A program made the translations under genes and the position numbers. DNA of 64,000 nt, taken from NCBI GenBank assembly GCA_903833215.1, contig CAILEM010000080.1, forward strand, positions 1 through 64,000. Direction: 5' to 3'. Shown here one piece after another: positions 36,659-45,192 of the stretch. Position 1 is the stretch's first letter. Every line of letters starts with the position of its first letter. The stretch is from an uncultured Armatimonadota bacterium. Lineage in GTDB: Bacteria; Armatimonadota; Fimbriimonadia; Fimbriimonadales; Fimbriimonadaceae. Under the pieces are notes generated by a model. That model saw nothing but the letters and a program-made list of their open reading frames with translations, ran no database searches and was not told the origin of the DNA.

Positions 36659-37306
36659 CTATGCAGCCTTGACTCGCTTGGGCCGACGGATGGTTCTTAC
36701 GACCGGGGTATTGCCTCCGCCACAGAAGAACTGGTCTCCCCCATCGGATTCGAGTCCAGAGACAAATACTCCTGAGGGCATGTCAAGTTGTTCGAAAACC
36801 TCACCTGTTTGAGGATCGATTCGTCTCAAGTTGCTCTCGTCACCCTCCCAGGTTCCGTGCCACAGATCTCCATCAACCCAGGTGACACCGGTGACAAAGC
36901 GGTTCGATTCGATCGTTCGCAAGACCGTTCCCGTCTCTGGGTCGACCTGTCGGATCTTCCGATCCTGATAGTTTCCAACCCAAAGCGACCCTTCTGCCCA
37001 AGCGAGACCGGAGTCACCGCCTCCACCAGGTGCCGGGATCGTGGCCAGCACACTTCCAGTTTCCAGATCGATTTTCAGGATGCAATCCTTGTCGATTTGG
37101 AACAGATTCTGGCCATCAAAGGCGGTCCCAGCTGGGGCGGCGACGTCAATTGTCCGGACAGCAGTACCGCTGACGGGATCGAACGCGACGAGTTTGTCGT
37201 CTGCGGCCATCCAGGCATTTTGACCATCGAAAGTAACTCCACCCACGCTATCGACGCCAGGGAAAGGGCCATATTCGCGGATGATTTCGGCAGTGGAAGG
37301 GTTCAT
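36659..37306 (-). CDS. Vgb/glutamine-cyclotransferase-like beta-propeller protein
   Basis: About 215 residues from ATG 37306; the longer frame overlaps the upstream regulator gene and is rejected. Repeats of the pattern VTFDGQNAWMAADDKLVAFDPVSG, TAFDGQNLFQIDKDC and LAWAEGSLWVGNYQDRKIRQVDPETG form a short beta-propeller like Vgb streptogramin lyase or glutaminyl-peptide cyclotransferase families. No signal peptide is present. It begins 13 bases after the regulator gene, so the two are probably co-transcribed. Confidence 0.75.
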   Translation of the reverse strand: MNPSTAEIIREYGPFPGVDSVGGVTFDGQNAWMAADDKLVAFDPVSGTAVRTIDVAAPAGTAFDGQNLFQIDKDCILKIDLETGSVLATIPAPGGGGDSGLAWAEGSLWVGNYQDRKIRQVDPETGTVLRTIESNRFVTGVTWVDGDLWHGTWEGDESNLRRIDPQTGEVFEQLDMPSGVFVSGLESDGGDQFFCGGGNTPVVRTIRRPKRVKAA

Positions 37307-37319
37307 GTCGATATTGTAG

Positions 37320-38537
37320 TCACAGTGGGAGTTGAGTGGGGAGTAACAACGATGTCGTGAATCCAATGACGGGCGGTGCCAACCAACGGCGAGCCCGACC
37401 ATGACCAATCCACTGCACTTTGCCTTTGGCAGCAAGCGACTCAAGACCTCTTTGAATCGTCCGTTGACTCTTACCCAATGCGAGGGCAAGGGCTGAACTG
37501 GACCAAGACTCACCATCCGCGAGAAGGGCAAGCATTGCGGCATCCTCCTCCTCGATGGGGCGTGTGAGAACCACAATCCTTTGGGCAGCGATTGGCTGAA
37601 GGGCAAAGCCGCGTTTTGTGGCTTTGATGTCGGCGAGGGATCTGAGTTCGGCTCGCAGTCGCCCAATTTCCACTCTCAAGAGGGGACGGTAGGTATCGTC
37701 TGCGAATTTCCAACCGAAGGCACACTCGACCAGGTCATCCCTTGTCACATCTTGCGGCCATGCTTCTCCGAGGGCACGGGCAAGCTCGAAGAGTATGGGG
37801 CGCTTTGCGAGTGAAATCAGCGTGCTTTCGGAACACACAAGACTTCGACAGCCATCAATCACGAGTGCCTTTCCCGCCATTAAAGTCTCAACTTCTTCGA
37901 GTGACAGCAGGCGATTTATTCCGTTTTGGATCTGACGAGCAGCAGGCTGACCTAGGATAGATTGGGCGCTGGTGACTTCCGCAATAAGAGATGATATTCC
38001 CGATTCCTGTGCGGCCTGTAGCGCCCGCTTGAGAGCACTACGCGCGACAGCCGCTTGCATACGCCGGATGGCAATGCCGGCAACTGCCAATTCGTGAGCA
38101 GCGCGGTGGGCAGGTGGTAAAGGGGTAGGATCGAGCTCAGCCAGACTTTGGACGGCAAGTTCGATGCGGCCAACAAGCACGAGCCAGCGAACCTCGAGGT
38201 AACGGGCGTAGGCTGCATTGGTAAGGTCGCCATGCTTCTCAAGCGTGGAGCGCGCTGACTTGAGGGCCTTCTCGGACCAACCGAAGTCACGTGAGGCAAG
38301 CGCGATTTCAGCCTGTGCGAGAGTGCATCTCGCTCGAGCGACGGTTTCCAGCGGACCGAAGGCGCGCTCCGCACTCCGTAACAAAAGCTTGGCCCGAGCG
38401 AAATCGCCCAGTTGTCCCATAGCGATCCCACGAAGGGCGAGACCAGGTGCGTCCTCGCGTAGGCCAACCCGCTTGAGAGCTCCGAGAGGATCACCGACAG
38501 CGAGCGCACGTGCCGCCCCATCAATTATTGGATCCAT
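37320..38537 (-). CDS. Transcriptional regulator with helical repeats and two winged-helix regions
   Basis: 405 residues from ATG 38537. The N-terminal half is helical and TPR-like (GDPLGALKRVGL, GDFARAKLLLRSAERAFG). A central part (DVTRDDLVECAFGWKFADDTYRPLLRVEIGRLRAELRSLADIKAT ... GFAL) resembles the OmpR/SARP-type winged helix. A C-terminal segment (SSSALALALGKSQRTIQRGLESLAAKGKV) is a second winged helix with a clear helix-turn-helix. It is divergent from the DinB gene across a perfect palindrome, its likely operator. Confidence 0.72.
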   Translation of the reverse strand: MDPIIDGAARALAVGDPLGALKRVGLREDAPGLALRGIAMGQLGDFARAKLLLRSAERAFGPLETVARARCTLAQAEIALASRDFGWSEKALKSARSTLEKHGDLTNAAYARYLEVRWLVLVGRIELAVQSLAELDPTPLPPAHRAAHELAVAGIAIRRMQAAVARSALKRALQAAQESGISSLIAEVTSAQSILGQPAARQIQNGINRLLSLEEVETLMAGKALVIDGCRSLVCSESTLISLAKRPILFELARALGEAWPQDVTRDDLVECAFGWKFADDTYRPLLRVEIGRLRAELRSLADIKATKRGFALQPIAAQRIVVLTRPIEEEDAAMLALLADGESWSSSALALALGKSQRTIQRGLESLAAKGKVQWIGHGRARRWLAPPVIGFTTSLLLPTQLPL

Positions 38538-38584
38538 CGAAATCCCGTCACATTTGTAACTCCCACTTTTCGATTTCCGGCGCC

Positions 38585-38611
38585 TATAGTATCTCATCAC
38601 TTGAGTGATGA
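38585..38611. promoter_or_regulatory. -10 box and perfect 18-bp palindromic operator between regulator and DinB genes
   Basis: TATAGT (38585-38590) is a -10 element for the DinB gene. Four bases later lies TCATCACT-TG-AGTGATGA (38594-38611), a perfect 8+8 inverted repeat covering the transcription start. In the other direction TACTAT (38593-38588) could serve the regulator gene. Its position suggests control of both divergent genes, probably by the product of the regulator gene. Confidence 0.6.
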
Positions 38612-38649
38612 CCGCGTCCCGGACTCACTCATTAGTAACAGGAATCAAC

Positions 38650-39150
38650 ATGCCACAAACAATCGACTCAGCATCATCATCCGTCGCGCTGGCCAAGAGC
38701 CAATTCGAGCACGTCAACCATCGCCTTCTTCACCTCCTCACGTTTGTTCCCGATGACAAACTCACTTGGACGCCCTCGGCAACTGCAAATTCGGCTCTCC
38801 AGATCGTGGCCCACGCCGCAAAATCAAGTCGAGTTTTCGCAAAACTCATCACGGGAACGATGGACGATCCCATGCCAGCACCGCCCGACTTCTTGGCTTC
38901 CCTGATGCCGAAAGCAGACGACTATCCGACTCGAGAAAGCGTGATCCAACTTGTCCACGAGACCGCTGACGAACTAAGGGCGGCTTACGAAACCATCAAC
39001 TCAGAGAATATTGATGCTCCGGTAAACAGTCCGTTCGGACCCATTCCAACGAGATTCTGGATGGGGCTAGGTCACAACCACATGGCCGGCCATGTCGGCC
39101 AACTCGAGTACCTGCAAACCATCTGGGGCGATCGCGACAACCACATGTGA
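38650..39150 (+). CDS. DinB-family four-helix metalloprotein
   Basis: 166 residues from ATG 38650 with AGGA six bases upstream. DinB/YfiT proteins are four-helix bundles with a three-histidine metal site. Here the histidines are visible in LQIVAHAAKSS and GHNHMAGHVGQLEYL. Members act as thiol-dependent S-transferases or are uncharacterised. It is divergently transcribed from the winged-helix regulator, which may sense the same stress or compound. Confidence 0.85.
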   Translation: MPQTIDSASSSVALAKSQFEHVNHRLLHLLTFVPDDKLTWTPSATANSALQIVAHAAKSSRVFAKLITGTMDDPMPAPPDFLASLMPKADDYPTRESVIQLVHETADELRAAYETINSENIDAPVNSPFGPIPTRFWMGLGHNHMAGHVGQLEYLQTIWGDRDNHM

Positions 39151-39183
39151 TTTGTCCAATCCGTCAGAACAACCGTCAAGTCG

Positions 39184-39210
39184 CCGCTGGAAGCACCTCG
39201 CCCCCAGCGG
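39184..39210. other. Hairpin after the DinB gene
   Basis: CCGCTGG (39184-39190) pairs with CCAGCGG (39204-39210). No T-run follows, so this is only a possible Rho-independent terminator for the DinB transcript. Confidence 0.35.
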
Positions 39211-39288
39211 TGGCCTGTGACCTTAATCGAGTGATCCGCAAGGCATTCCTAACATGCAATCGCCGACGAAATACGCTAGATTGAGGTC

Positions 39289-40173
39289 ATGGATTGGATC
39301 GTTCCGTTTGGCTCGACTGGACTCGAAGTTTCTCGCATTGGGCTCGGGGCTGGGCAGGTTGGGTCCAGCTCACTCGATGATGCGGAAGCTGGGAAGCTAC
39401 TCAATGCGGTTATTGACTCAGGCGTAACGCTGATCGACACCGCTCGTGGATACGGTCTCTCGGAAGAGCGCATCGGGACTTATATCTCTCACCAGCGCTC
39501 CGAGTTTGTCCTTTCTACCAAGATTGGTTACGGCGTTGATGGATTTGAGAATTGGACACCCGAGATCATTGAAGCTGGAATTGACCGAGCGCTCAAGCTG
39601 ATGAATACTGACGTCCTCGACATCGTCCACCTTCACTCCTGCCCATTGGACACCCTGAGAAATAGCGGTGTCGCTGAGGCTCTCGTGAAAGCGAAAGAGA
39701 ACGGAAAGATCCAAGTTGCCGCCTATTCAGGTGAGAACGATGAACTTGAGTGGGCAGTGGAAAGTACTCTTTTCGGTAGCGTTGAGACATCGGTGAGCAT
39801 CTGTGACCAGCTTTCCCTCCGGCAGTATTTGCCGACCGCGAGCGAGAAAGGTCTTGGGGTGATTGCCAAGCGACCCATCGCCAATGCGCCATGGCGGTTC
39901 GCCGAACGACCGGTTGGTGATTACGCCGAGGAGTATTGGGTCCGACTTCAAGCGATGGATATCGATCCCGGCGACCTCCCATGGCAAGAACTCGCCGTTC
40001 GGTTTTCAGCCTATGCCCCCGGCGTTTGCAGCGCCATCGTGGGGACGGGAAATCTCAATCACTTCCTGTCAAACGTAGAACTTGCCCGAAAAGGGCCATT
40101 GCCGGCCGAACTGATAGAACGCATTCTTCAGGCATACGATCGAGAAAACCAAGGCTGGACTGGCCAGATCTAG
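39289..40173 (+). CDS. Aldo/keto reductase
   Basis: A 294-residue aldo/keto reductase superfamily protein. It starts FGSTGLEVSRIGLGAGQVG, followed by GVTLIDTARGYGLSEERIG (Asp and Tyr of the catalytic tetrad), FVLSTKIGYG (Lys), VDILVHLHS-like LDIVHLHSC (His) and a C-terminal ICSAIVGTGNLNHF. It is distinct from the reductase at 8832. The ATG has GAGGTC upstream and a TAGATT box six bases before it. No operon partner is evident. Confidence 0.87.
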   Translation: MDWIVPFGSTGLEVSRIGLGAGQVGSSSLDDAEAGKLLNAVIDSGVTLIDTARGYGLSEERIGTYISHQRSEFVLSTKIGYGVDGFENWTPEIIEAGIDRALKLMNTDVLDIVHLHSCPLDTLRNSGVAEALVKAKENGKIQVAAYSGENDELEWAVESTLFGSVETSVSICDQLSLRQYLPTASEKGLGVIAKRPIANAPWRFAERPVGDYAEEYWVRLQAMDIDPGDLPWQELAVRFSAYAPGVCSAIVGTGNLNHFLSNVELARKGPLPAELIERILQAYDRENQGWTGQI

Positions 40174-40221
40174 GCTACCAGTGGCTCATGATCCATTCGA
40201 AATAACCGGAAACGAAGCCAC

Positions 40222-40824
40222 GTGAGGGCAATCATAGACTGGAATGAAGCTCTGAGATCCGGCTTACTGGGGATGGCAGTTGTAGCCGTAGAGTTAGTGG
40301 GCCTCTATTTAGAGCAACCTCAACGAGTCGATTTCTGTCCCAAGCCCGCGCCTGATCCGAATCCACCCATTGATCTCGAGTCGCAGCATCCGTTTTCAGG
40401 CGGTCCTCAAGTAGCAGTCTTCGGATTCCGCCCTGACGATCCCGAGTCCAATATCGGAGGGCTGCTGACCGAACTGAGTCGGTCTCGTGCCAAGGTCGCA
40501 ATCACCATGTGTACCAACGGAGATAAAGGCTTCTACCCAAGCTTCTTGGCTGATGCTGCAGAAAATCGGCAAGTTCGGTAACTGGAACAGATCGAAGCCG
40601 CCGCCCAGTATGATGCCGAGGTCGTCTTCCTACACGAGCCCGACGGTCAATTTAGGGTCAACAAAAGAGTCATCGAAGCGATTCGGAATGAGCTCAATTC
40701 CTTTCAACCCAAATATATTCTGTTCTTCGACCCGCTCTATCGCCCACGCCTCCAGCACAACGACCACTTCCGAACCGTAGCAGCGCGCTGCGGGCTTAGT
40801 CGAGGATCTAACACAGTTTTTTGA
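40222..40824 (+). pseudogene. Broken PIG-L/LmbE-family deacetylase gene
   Basis: Two halves in one frame are separated by an in-frame TAA at 40579-40581. The first half has VFGFRPDDPESNIGGLLTELSRS and TMCTNGDKGFY, the second LEQIEAAAQYDAEVVFLHEPDGQ, YILFFDPLYRPRLQHNDHFRTV. This is the PIG-L zinc deacetylase family, but the zinc histidine of the HPDD motif is arginine here, and the C-terminal part is missing after 40824. The N-terminus has a hydrophobic segment like a signal anchor. Nonsense, lost ligand and truncation together make it a pseudogene. Confidence 0.82.
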
Positions 40825-40944
40825 GGTACGTGGCGCTGGAGCATTTCGCTCAATGCCCTCGACTTGCAGGCGCTGGCTTAAGGTTTCTATGATGAATTGC
40901 CTGTTGAGTTGGAGAGTAGGTTAGTAATGCTGGATAATCTGATT

Positions 40945-42423
40945 CTAGTTTTCAGATAGCGAGTTCCATAGAAAATAGATTCGATCTCGGAAGTGTTCAA
41001 CGTCTACGAGACTGACGAGCCCCTGAACTCTTCGTGCTTCACTTAAATTCGCATAAAGAGTCGTGTCGTGGAGTAGCTTGCGGAAAATCGACCAGGTACT
41101 CAGCCGAGCGATAAATCGGCCAGCTCGAATATCTCCATTATAGCAATTCGCTATTACCGCATTGGCATAGGCCATCGCAGACACGTCGTCACCGAGCCTG
41201 GCTGCGATCCAGCAGAGATGAAAGTTGTTCCAAGGAGTAATCATCGCGCCGTAGTTATAAGAGCTTTCTACACTAGCAAAACTTTGACTGGGATCATCGA
41301 CGAGCTTCGCAATGGACTGAAGGTGAAATCGAGTCATCTTATCGTGGACTCGCGCCGCTGCCGCTTTAAGTAGCCGCCATTCCTTCGCGCAAACTGCCCA
41401 CGAGAACCAGATTTCAGAATTAAGATCCTGATCAAGCAGATCGGACCCTAGCAAAAACCTTGAGGCAAGTTCTATGCAGCCCAGGTCCATTAGTGACCAA
41501 GATGTGTATCGTTGCAGATGATTTGGGTATCCGGCGATCGAGAGCACGGCCGTTACCTCTGGTTTCCCAATAGCCCAGGCAGCGTTGGATTCGTCTCTTG
41601 CCGCAGATTCCGTGGCACTGATAGCAATAAATGATCGCAACTCCGAGAAAATCCCTAAGGCTTCAGAATTAGGAGCATGCAATGCGCGGTAGGCATATGA
41701 GATAAGTTTCTCATTAGCGCTAAGCCCCTGAGAAGCGATCGATTTTGTGCTACGCGTGTTATGTGCTAGCCCTTCAAAACTTGCTCGCATGCCATTTGCT
41801 TGACCCGCAGTTGGCGCAATTGAGCCGCTTGGATTGGAAGGAGTGGTAATTTCCATCTGGAATTTCTCCTTGGATCCGTCGCCAAGCAAAGACAGTCCGT
41901 TCTCCTTCCATTTTTCGCGTACACCTGGCCTCAGTTGCCGAATTCCGCAATTGACGAACCACAGGGCATCTGGGTCCAACGTTTTGCCGTGCCACTTAAT
42001 TCGCTGGTGAACCTGGAACACTTGATCAAGTTTTTCCAGCTCGATTGAATCAATCTCAATTGAATCAATAACGACCCCAAGGATCACTCTAGCGCTACGG
42101 TCTGCTGTGAGGTCGAACAAATCGATCTCTCTTTGGGTCCATGAGCGTGAAATATAGGCGGGAGTTAGAATTGCTAGCAGATGTTTGCTTTCTCTCAGGC
42201 CCTGTTCAAGGCCCGCTCGAAATCGGGAGCCGGGAACAAGTTGCTCTTCATCAATCCATACTTTGAATCCACAGGATCGAAGCCAAGCCACCATCTTGCG
42301 TGCGAAGTCCGCGTCGGAGTTTGCGTAGCTAAGAAAGACGTCAAACGAAAAGTTCTGGTCTAAGGCTGCCTGTTCTATTTCTTGCTCTCCACATTCGAAC
42401 CAACTTTGATCTACTCGAACCAT
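40945..42423 (-). CDS. TIR-domain protein with a large uncharacterised C-terminal domain
   Basis: 492 residues. Residues about 25-160 are a TIR domain: SFDVFLSYANSDADFARKMV, GFKVWIDEEQLVPGS, LLAILTPAYISRSWTQREIDLF, with the glutamate in the WTQREI position expected for NAD-cleaving TIRs. The remaining 300 or so residues are mostly helical and do not match a family I know; short repeats such as LDQDLNSEIWFSWAVCAKEW suggest a helical-repeat sensor. There is no signal peptide. TIR-effector fusions of this layout occur in antiphage systems, but no clear partner gene is adjacent. Codon use is AT-richer than its neighbours. Confidence 0.85.
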   Translation of the reverse strand: MVRVDQSWFECGEQEIEQAALDQNFSFDVFLSYANSDADFARKMVAWLRSCGFKVWIDEEQLVPGSRFRAGLEQGLRESKHLLAILTPAYISRSWTQREIDLFDLTADRSARVILGVVIDSIEIDSIELEKLDQVFQVHQRIKWHGKTLDPDALWFVNCGIRQLRPGVREKWKENGLSLLGDGSKEKFQMEITTPSNPSGSIAPTAGQANGMRASFEGLAHNTRSTKSIASQGLSANEKLISYAYRALHAPNSEALGIFSELRSFIAISATESAARDESNAAWAIGKPEVTAVLSIAGYPNHLQRYTSWSLMDLGCIELASRFLLGSDLLDQDLNSEIWFSWAVCAKEWRLLKAAAARVHDKMTRFHLQSIAKLVDDPSQSFASVESSYNYGAMITPWNNFHLCWIAARLGDDVSAMAYANAVIANCYNGDIRAGRFIARLSTWSIFRKLLHDTTLYANLSEARRVQGLVSLVDVEHFRDRIYFLWNSLSEN

Positions 42424-42837
42424 AATATTGGCATATCAGTCTAGTATCTCGATTTGGAAATCCGCCCGTTCAATTATTATCCAGTTGGTAGGACGGCAAT
42501 TGCCGATGAAAATAGCGTTGTGTTTCCAGCAGACTTCCGTTCCGCCATCAAACAATCAGCTGTTCGACTGTGCATCCAAATCTCAACCTCAATGCTGGAA
42601 TTGAACGGACTCGGAAACAGAGAAAGCCGTTACGGAACGGTACGGTGGGCCAATCCGATCACTTCATTCAACTACCATGTAAATATGCACCTTTGGCTAA
42701 TTCGAATGTAGGTGAGGAACTGCCTTGCTGGTCGATCTAGGCGAATTCAGTGACGGTTGACTCAACAGGAAGAGCCGCCAAGCCCAAGAGGGTATCTGGA
42801 TCGTCCCTCCGAATCGGGTTCTGAGCGCTTTGCTGAT
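42424..42837. other. Intergenic region between TIR and xylanase genes
   Basis: About 414 bases. A plus-strand frame of 85 codons at 42454-42711 has no ribosome-binding site and an uneven composition, so I do not call it. The stretch presumably holds the promoter of the TIR gene at its left end. No repeat, RNA gene or terminator was recognised. Confidence 0.4.
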
Positions 42838-45054
42838 CTAGAGCTTCAACGTCAACTCGGCAGGCTTACTTCGTGAGATCGTGACCATTTTCGATACCGT
42901 CTTGCCGTGAAGCGTAACCGAAACGCGCACCGTGCCGCAGAAGGCTCGTGCTTTGGCGGTTCCCGTTGTGGAGGTAGTCGCTGCCAGTTTGGTCCACCAC
43001 TGTCGTCGGACCAAGTTTTCCCACATCAGTGCTGCTGGACGCATCGTCCAGTCTTTCCGAACCATCGCGCCACCCTCGGAGGCGCGCCAGTGGGCGCCTT
43101 CCCAGAATCCCCACATAATGAACGCCTGAACCTCGGGGACGCTGTACATCGCGGTGAGGAAATCGCGCATATAGTCGGCGTTGAACTTGTCATCCCACAC
43201 TCCCAAGTCGTATTCGGTGACCTCCAGCGGCTTACCGAACTTGGCGATTTCGTTGGTGATTTCGATCACGCGGGACATCGGCGTAAGCGGCACTCCGTCG
43301 TGTGACTGCAGACCGATAGCCTCGATGGGAACGCCTTGCGAGAGCATCGTCTTAACCAGCTTGAGCGCGGCATTTCGGTGCTTCGTGCCCGTCGCCTCTT
43401 CTTCGGTCCAGTCAAAGTCGTTATAGCAGAGCGTCACATTCGGGTCAGCTTCTTTCGCCCACTGAAACACCTGCTTGAATTTGTCCATCCCGAGACGGTC
43501 CCATAGGTCGTGCTCGGTGATAGCTTCATTCACGACGTCCCATAGATAGAGGCGGCCTTTGAACCGCGTTACCATCTCTGTAATTCGACGGTGCAAGGTT
43601 TCGAGGGCCTCTTGGTCTGACATCTCCTTGATGCCTTTGGGAAGGAAATTGTAGGAGCCCCAAACGAGGTTGTGCCCGCGCACACTGAATTTGCGAGCCT
43701 CAAGCCACTTGATCGCGGTATCGACATCGCCGTAATTCTCTGGGGCGATTTGGTGCCACTTCAGGTCGTTCTCGAAGGTGACGGTGTTGAAAAACCTCTC
43801 AAGGTTGGCTCTGAAATGATCGCCCGTCGGGCTTTTGTCGACGATGAGCTGAGCCGGAGCCGCAGTTCCAAACTGAAACTCCTGCTGGACCTGCTCAATC
43901 TTCACCGTCGCGCCTTTTACAGCCTTTCCGTTGGAATCCTTGACGTGAACGGTCAGGTCACCCTTTCGAAACTTTTCGATGCGAGCGAGAGCAGGTGCCC
44001 GCCACGCCTCCGTGTTCGGTCGGCCATAGTAAACGATCGTGACGGGTAACGAACTGATTGGCTTAATTCCGAGATCTTCGGCGCGAAGATCACCGATTTC
44101 AACAGTTCCTGCTCCGTAACCCAGGAAAACAGTGACAGTGGCTTCTCCCGCCCCGTAGCTCGCATCGCAGATCCCCGCAGTTCGATACTCTTTCCATTCA
44201 GGAGTTAGGTTGAAAACGGTATTGATGCACTTATTATTGGGTGCCGCCGCTCGTTCGAAAATCAAACTCACCTTCGACGATTTCGGGCTTCTCATCCAAG
44301 CGCGAAGATATACGGTTCGGCCTTGACGAACAGGTGCTACGGTCGGGATATGAATAGACACATCCCACGGATTGCCATTCGGAACATCGCGATAGGTCGC
44401 TTGAGTTGCCGTATCGAAACTCAGCTGTTTTGCATTGACAGCCGTAAAGCCGCTGAATCCGGTCGGTGCCCATTTTGGGACTTCGTTCGTGCCGAGCCGG
44501 TGGGAGCCGATGAGATCAACAGGCGTTTTGGGCTCGGGAGTGCCTAATGTTTCGACACGCACGTTGGCAACATCGACCGAACCGGAGTTGTATCCGAGAT
44601 AGATCGTGAGTTGTGCTTCACCAGAAGCGTAATTCTGAGTAGCAGTCCCGTCAGCTTCGTACTCTTTCCAGGCAGGAGTGAGCGTTAGCTCCTTCATGAC
44701 GACCTTCGTGTAAGGCTCCTTGTTCTGCTCGAAAACGAGAGCGACTTTACTCGAGGTCCGGCTCTTCAACCACGCATGGATTTTGACGGGCCGACCCTTG
44801 AGAACTTCCGCTGTTGATGGCGAACTGAGAACCGTATCCCAGGGATTCCCGCCCGGCTTTGCGTCCGAAGTTGCCCGGAGTTCGTGCTTAAACGATGGCT
44901 CGGCGGCTGCAAATACCTCAAGGGGTTTTGCGTTGGAGAACCACCCCGCCGAAGACCCGTCTTCAAACCGTCCGTTTTGGATCAGGCTCACGGGAACCAA
45001 GTTGTTTTGTCCGATTCCGGAAAGAGTAAGAAGCGCGATAAGGGGAAGAATCAT
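42838..45054 (-). CDS. Secreted GH10 endo-xylanase with two N-terminal carbohydrate-binding modules
   Basis: 738 residues. A signal peptide (MILPLIALLTLSGIG) precedes two similar beta-sandwich modules of CBM4/9/22 type (each with GNPWD ... RPVKIHAWLKS / GRTVYLRAWMRS ... LTPAWKEY / LTPEWKEY). A linker strand domain (LTVHVKDSNGKAVKGATVKI) leads to the GH10 barrel: FFNTVTFENDLKWHQIAPE, VRGHNLVWGS, the acid/base in WDVVNEAI, ALGLQSHDG-type IGLQSHDG and the nucleophile in LEVTEYD. A short C-terminal beta domain follows. It should hydrolyse xylan outside the cell. Confidence 0.92.
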   Translation of the reverse strand: MILPLIALLTLSGIGQNNLVPVSLIQNGRFEDGSSAGWFSNAKPLEVFAAAEPSFKHELRATSDAKPGGNPWDTVLSSPSTAEVLKGRPVKIHAWLKSRTSSKVALVFEQNKEPYTKVVMKELTLTPAWKEYEADGTATQNYASGEAQLTIYLGYNSGSVDVANVRVETLGTPEPKTPVDLIGSHRLGTNEVPKWAPTGFSGFTAVNAKQLSFDTATQATYRDVPNGNPWDVSIHIPTVAPVRQGRTVYLRAWMRSPKSSKVSLIFERAAAPNNKCINTVFNLTPEWKEYRTAGICDASYGAGEATVTVFLGYGAGTVEIGDLRAEDLGIKPISSLPVTIVYYGRPNTEAWRAPALARIEKFRKGDLTVHVKDSNGKAVKGATVKIEQVQQEFQFGTAAPAQLIVDKSPTGDHFRANLERFFNTVTFENDLKWHQIAPENYGDVDTAIKWLEARKFSVRGHNLVWGSYNFLPKGIKEMSDQEALETLHRRITEMVTRFKGRLYLWDVVNEAITEHDLWDRLGMDKFKQVFQWAKEADPNVTLCYNDFDWTEEEATGTKHRNAALKLVKTMLSQGVPIEAIGLQSHDGVPLTPMSRVIEITNEIAKFGKPLEVTEYDLGVWDDKFNADYMRDFLTAMYSVPEVQAFIMWGFWEGAHWRASEGGAMVRKDWTMRPAALMWENLVRRQWWTKLAATTSTTGTAKARAFCGTVRVSVTLHGKTVSKMVTISRSKPAELTLKL

Positions 45055-45192
45055 GTGTTGGCAGTCCTAAACAAAGTTAGACGAGGAGATTGTGGCGGAG
45101 TTTGCCTCTGCTGCAAGGCAAGTTGCAACTCGGTCAATCAATGCCGCATTGTAGCGTAGCGCCCAACCTACCACTTCGACTATCCTCTTGCA

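Noticed and set aside
36659..37666. 335-residue version of the propeller protein
   Set aside because: Its first 120 residues overlap the upstream regulator gene in another frame and are low-quality; the propeller starts at ATG 37306.
42454..42711. 85-codon frame between TIR and xylanase genes
   Set aside because: No start signal, uneven composition and no similarity recognised.
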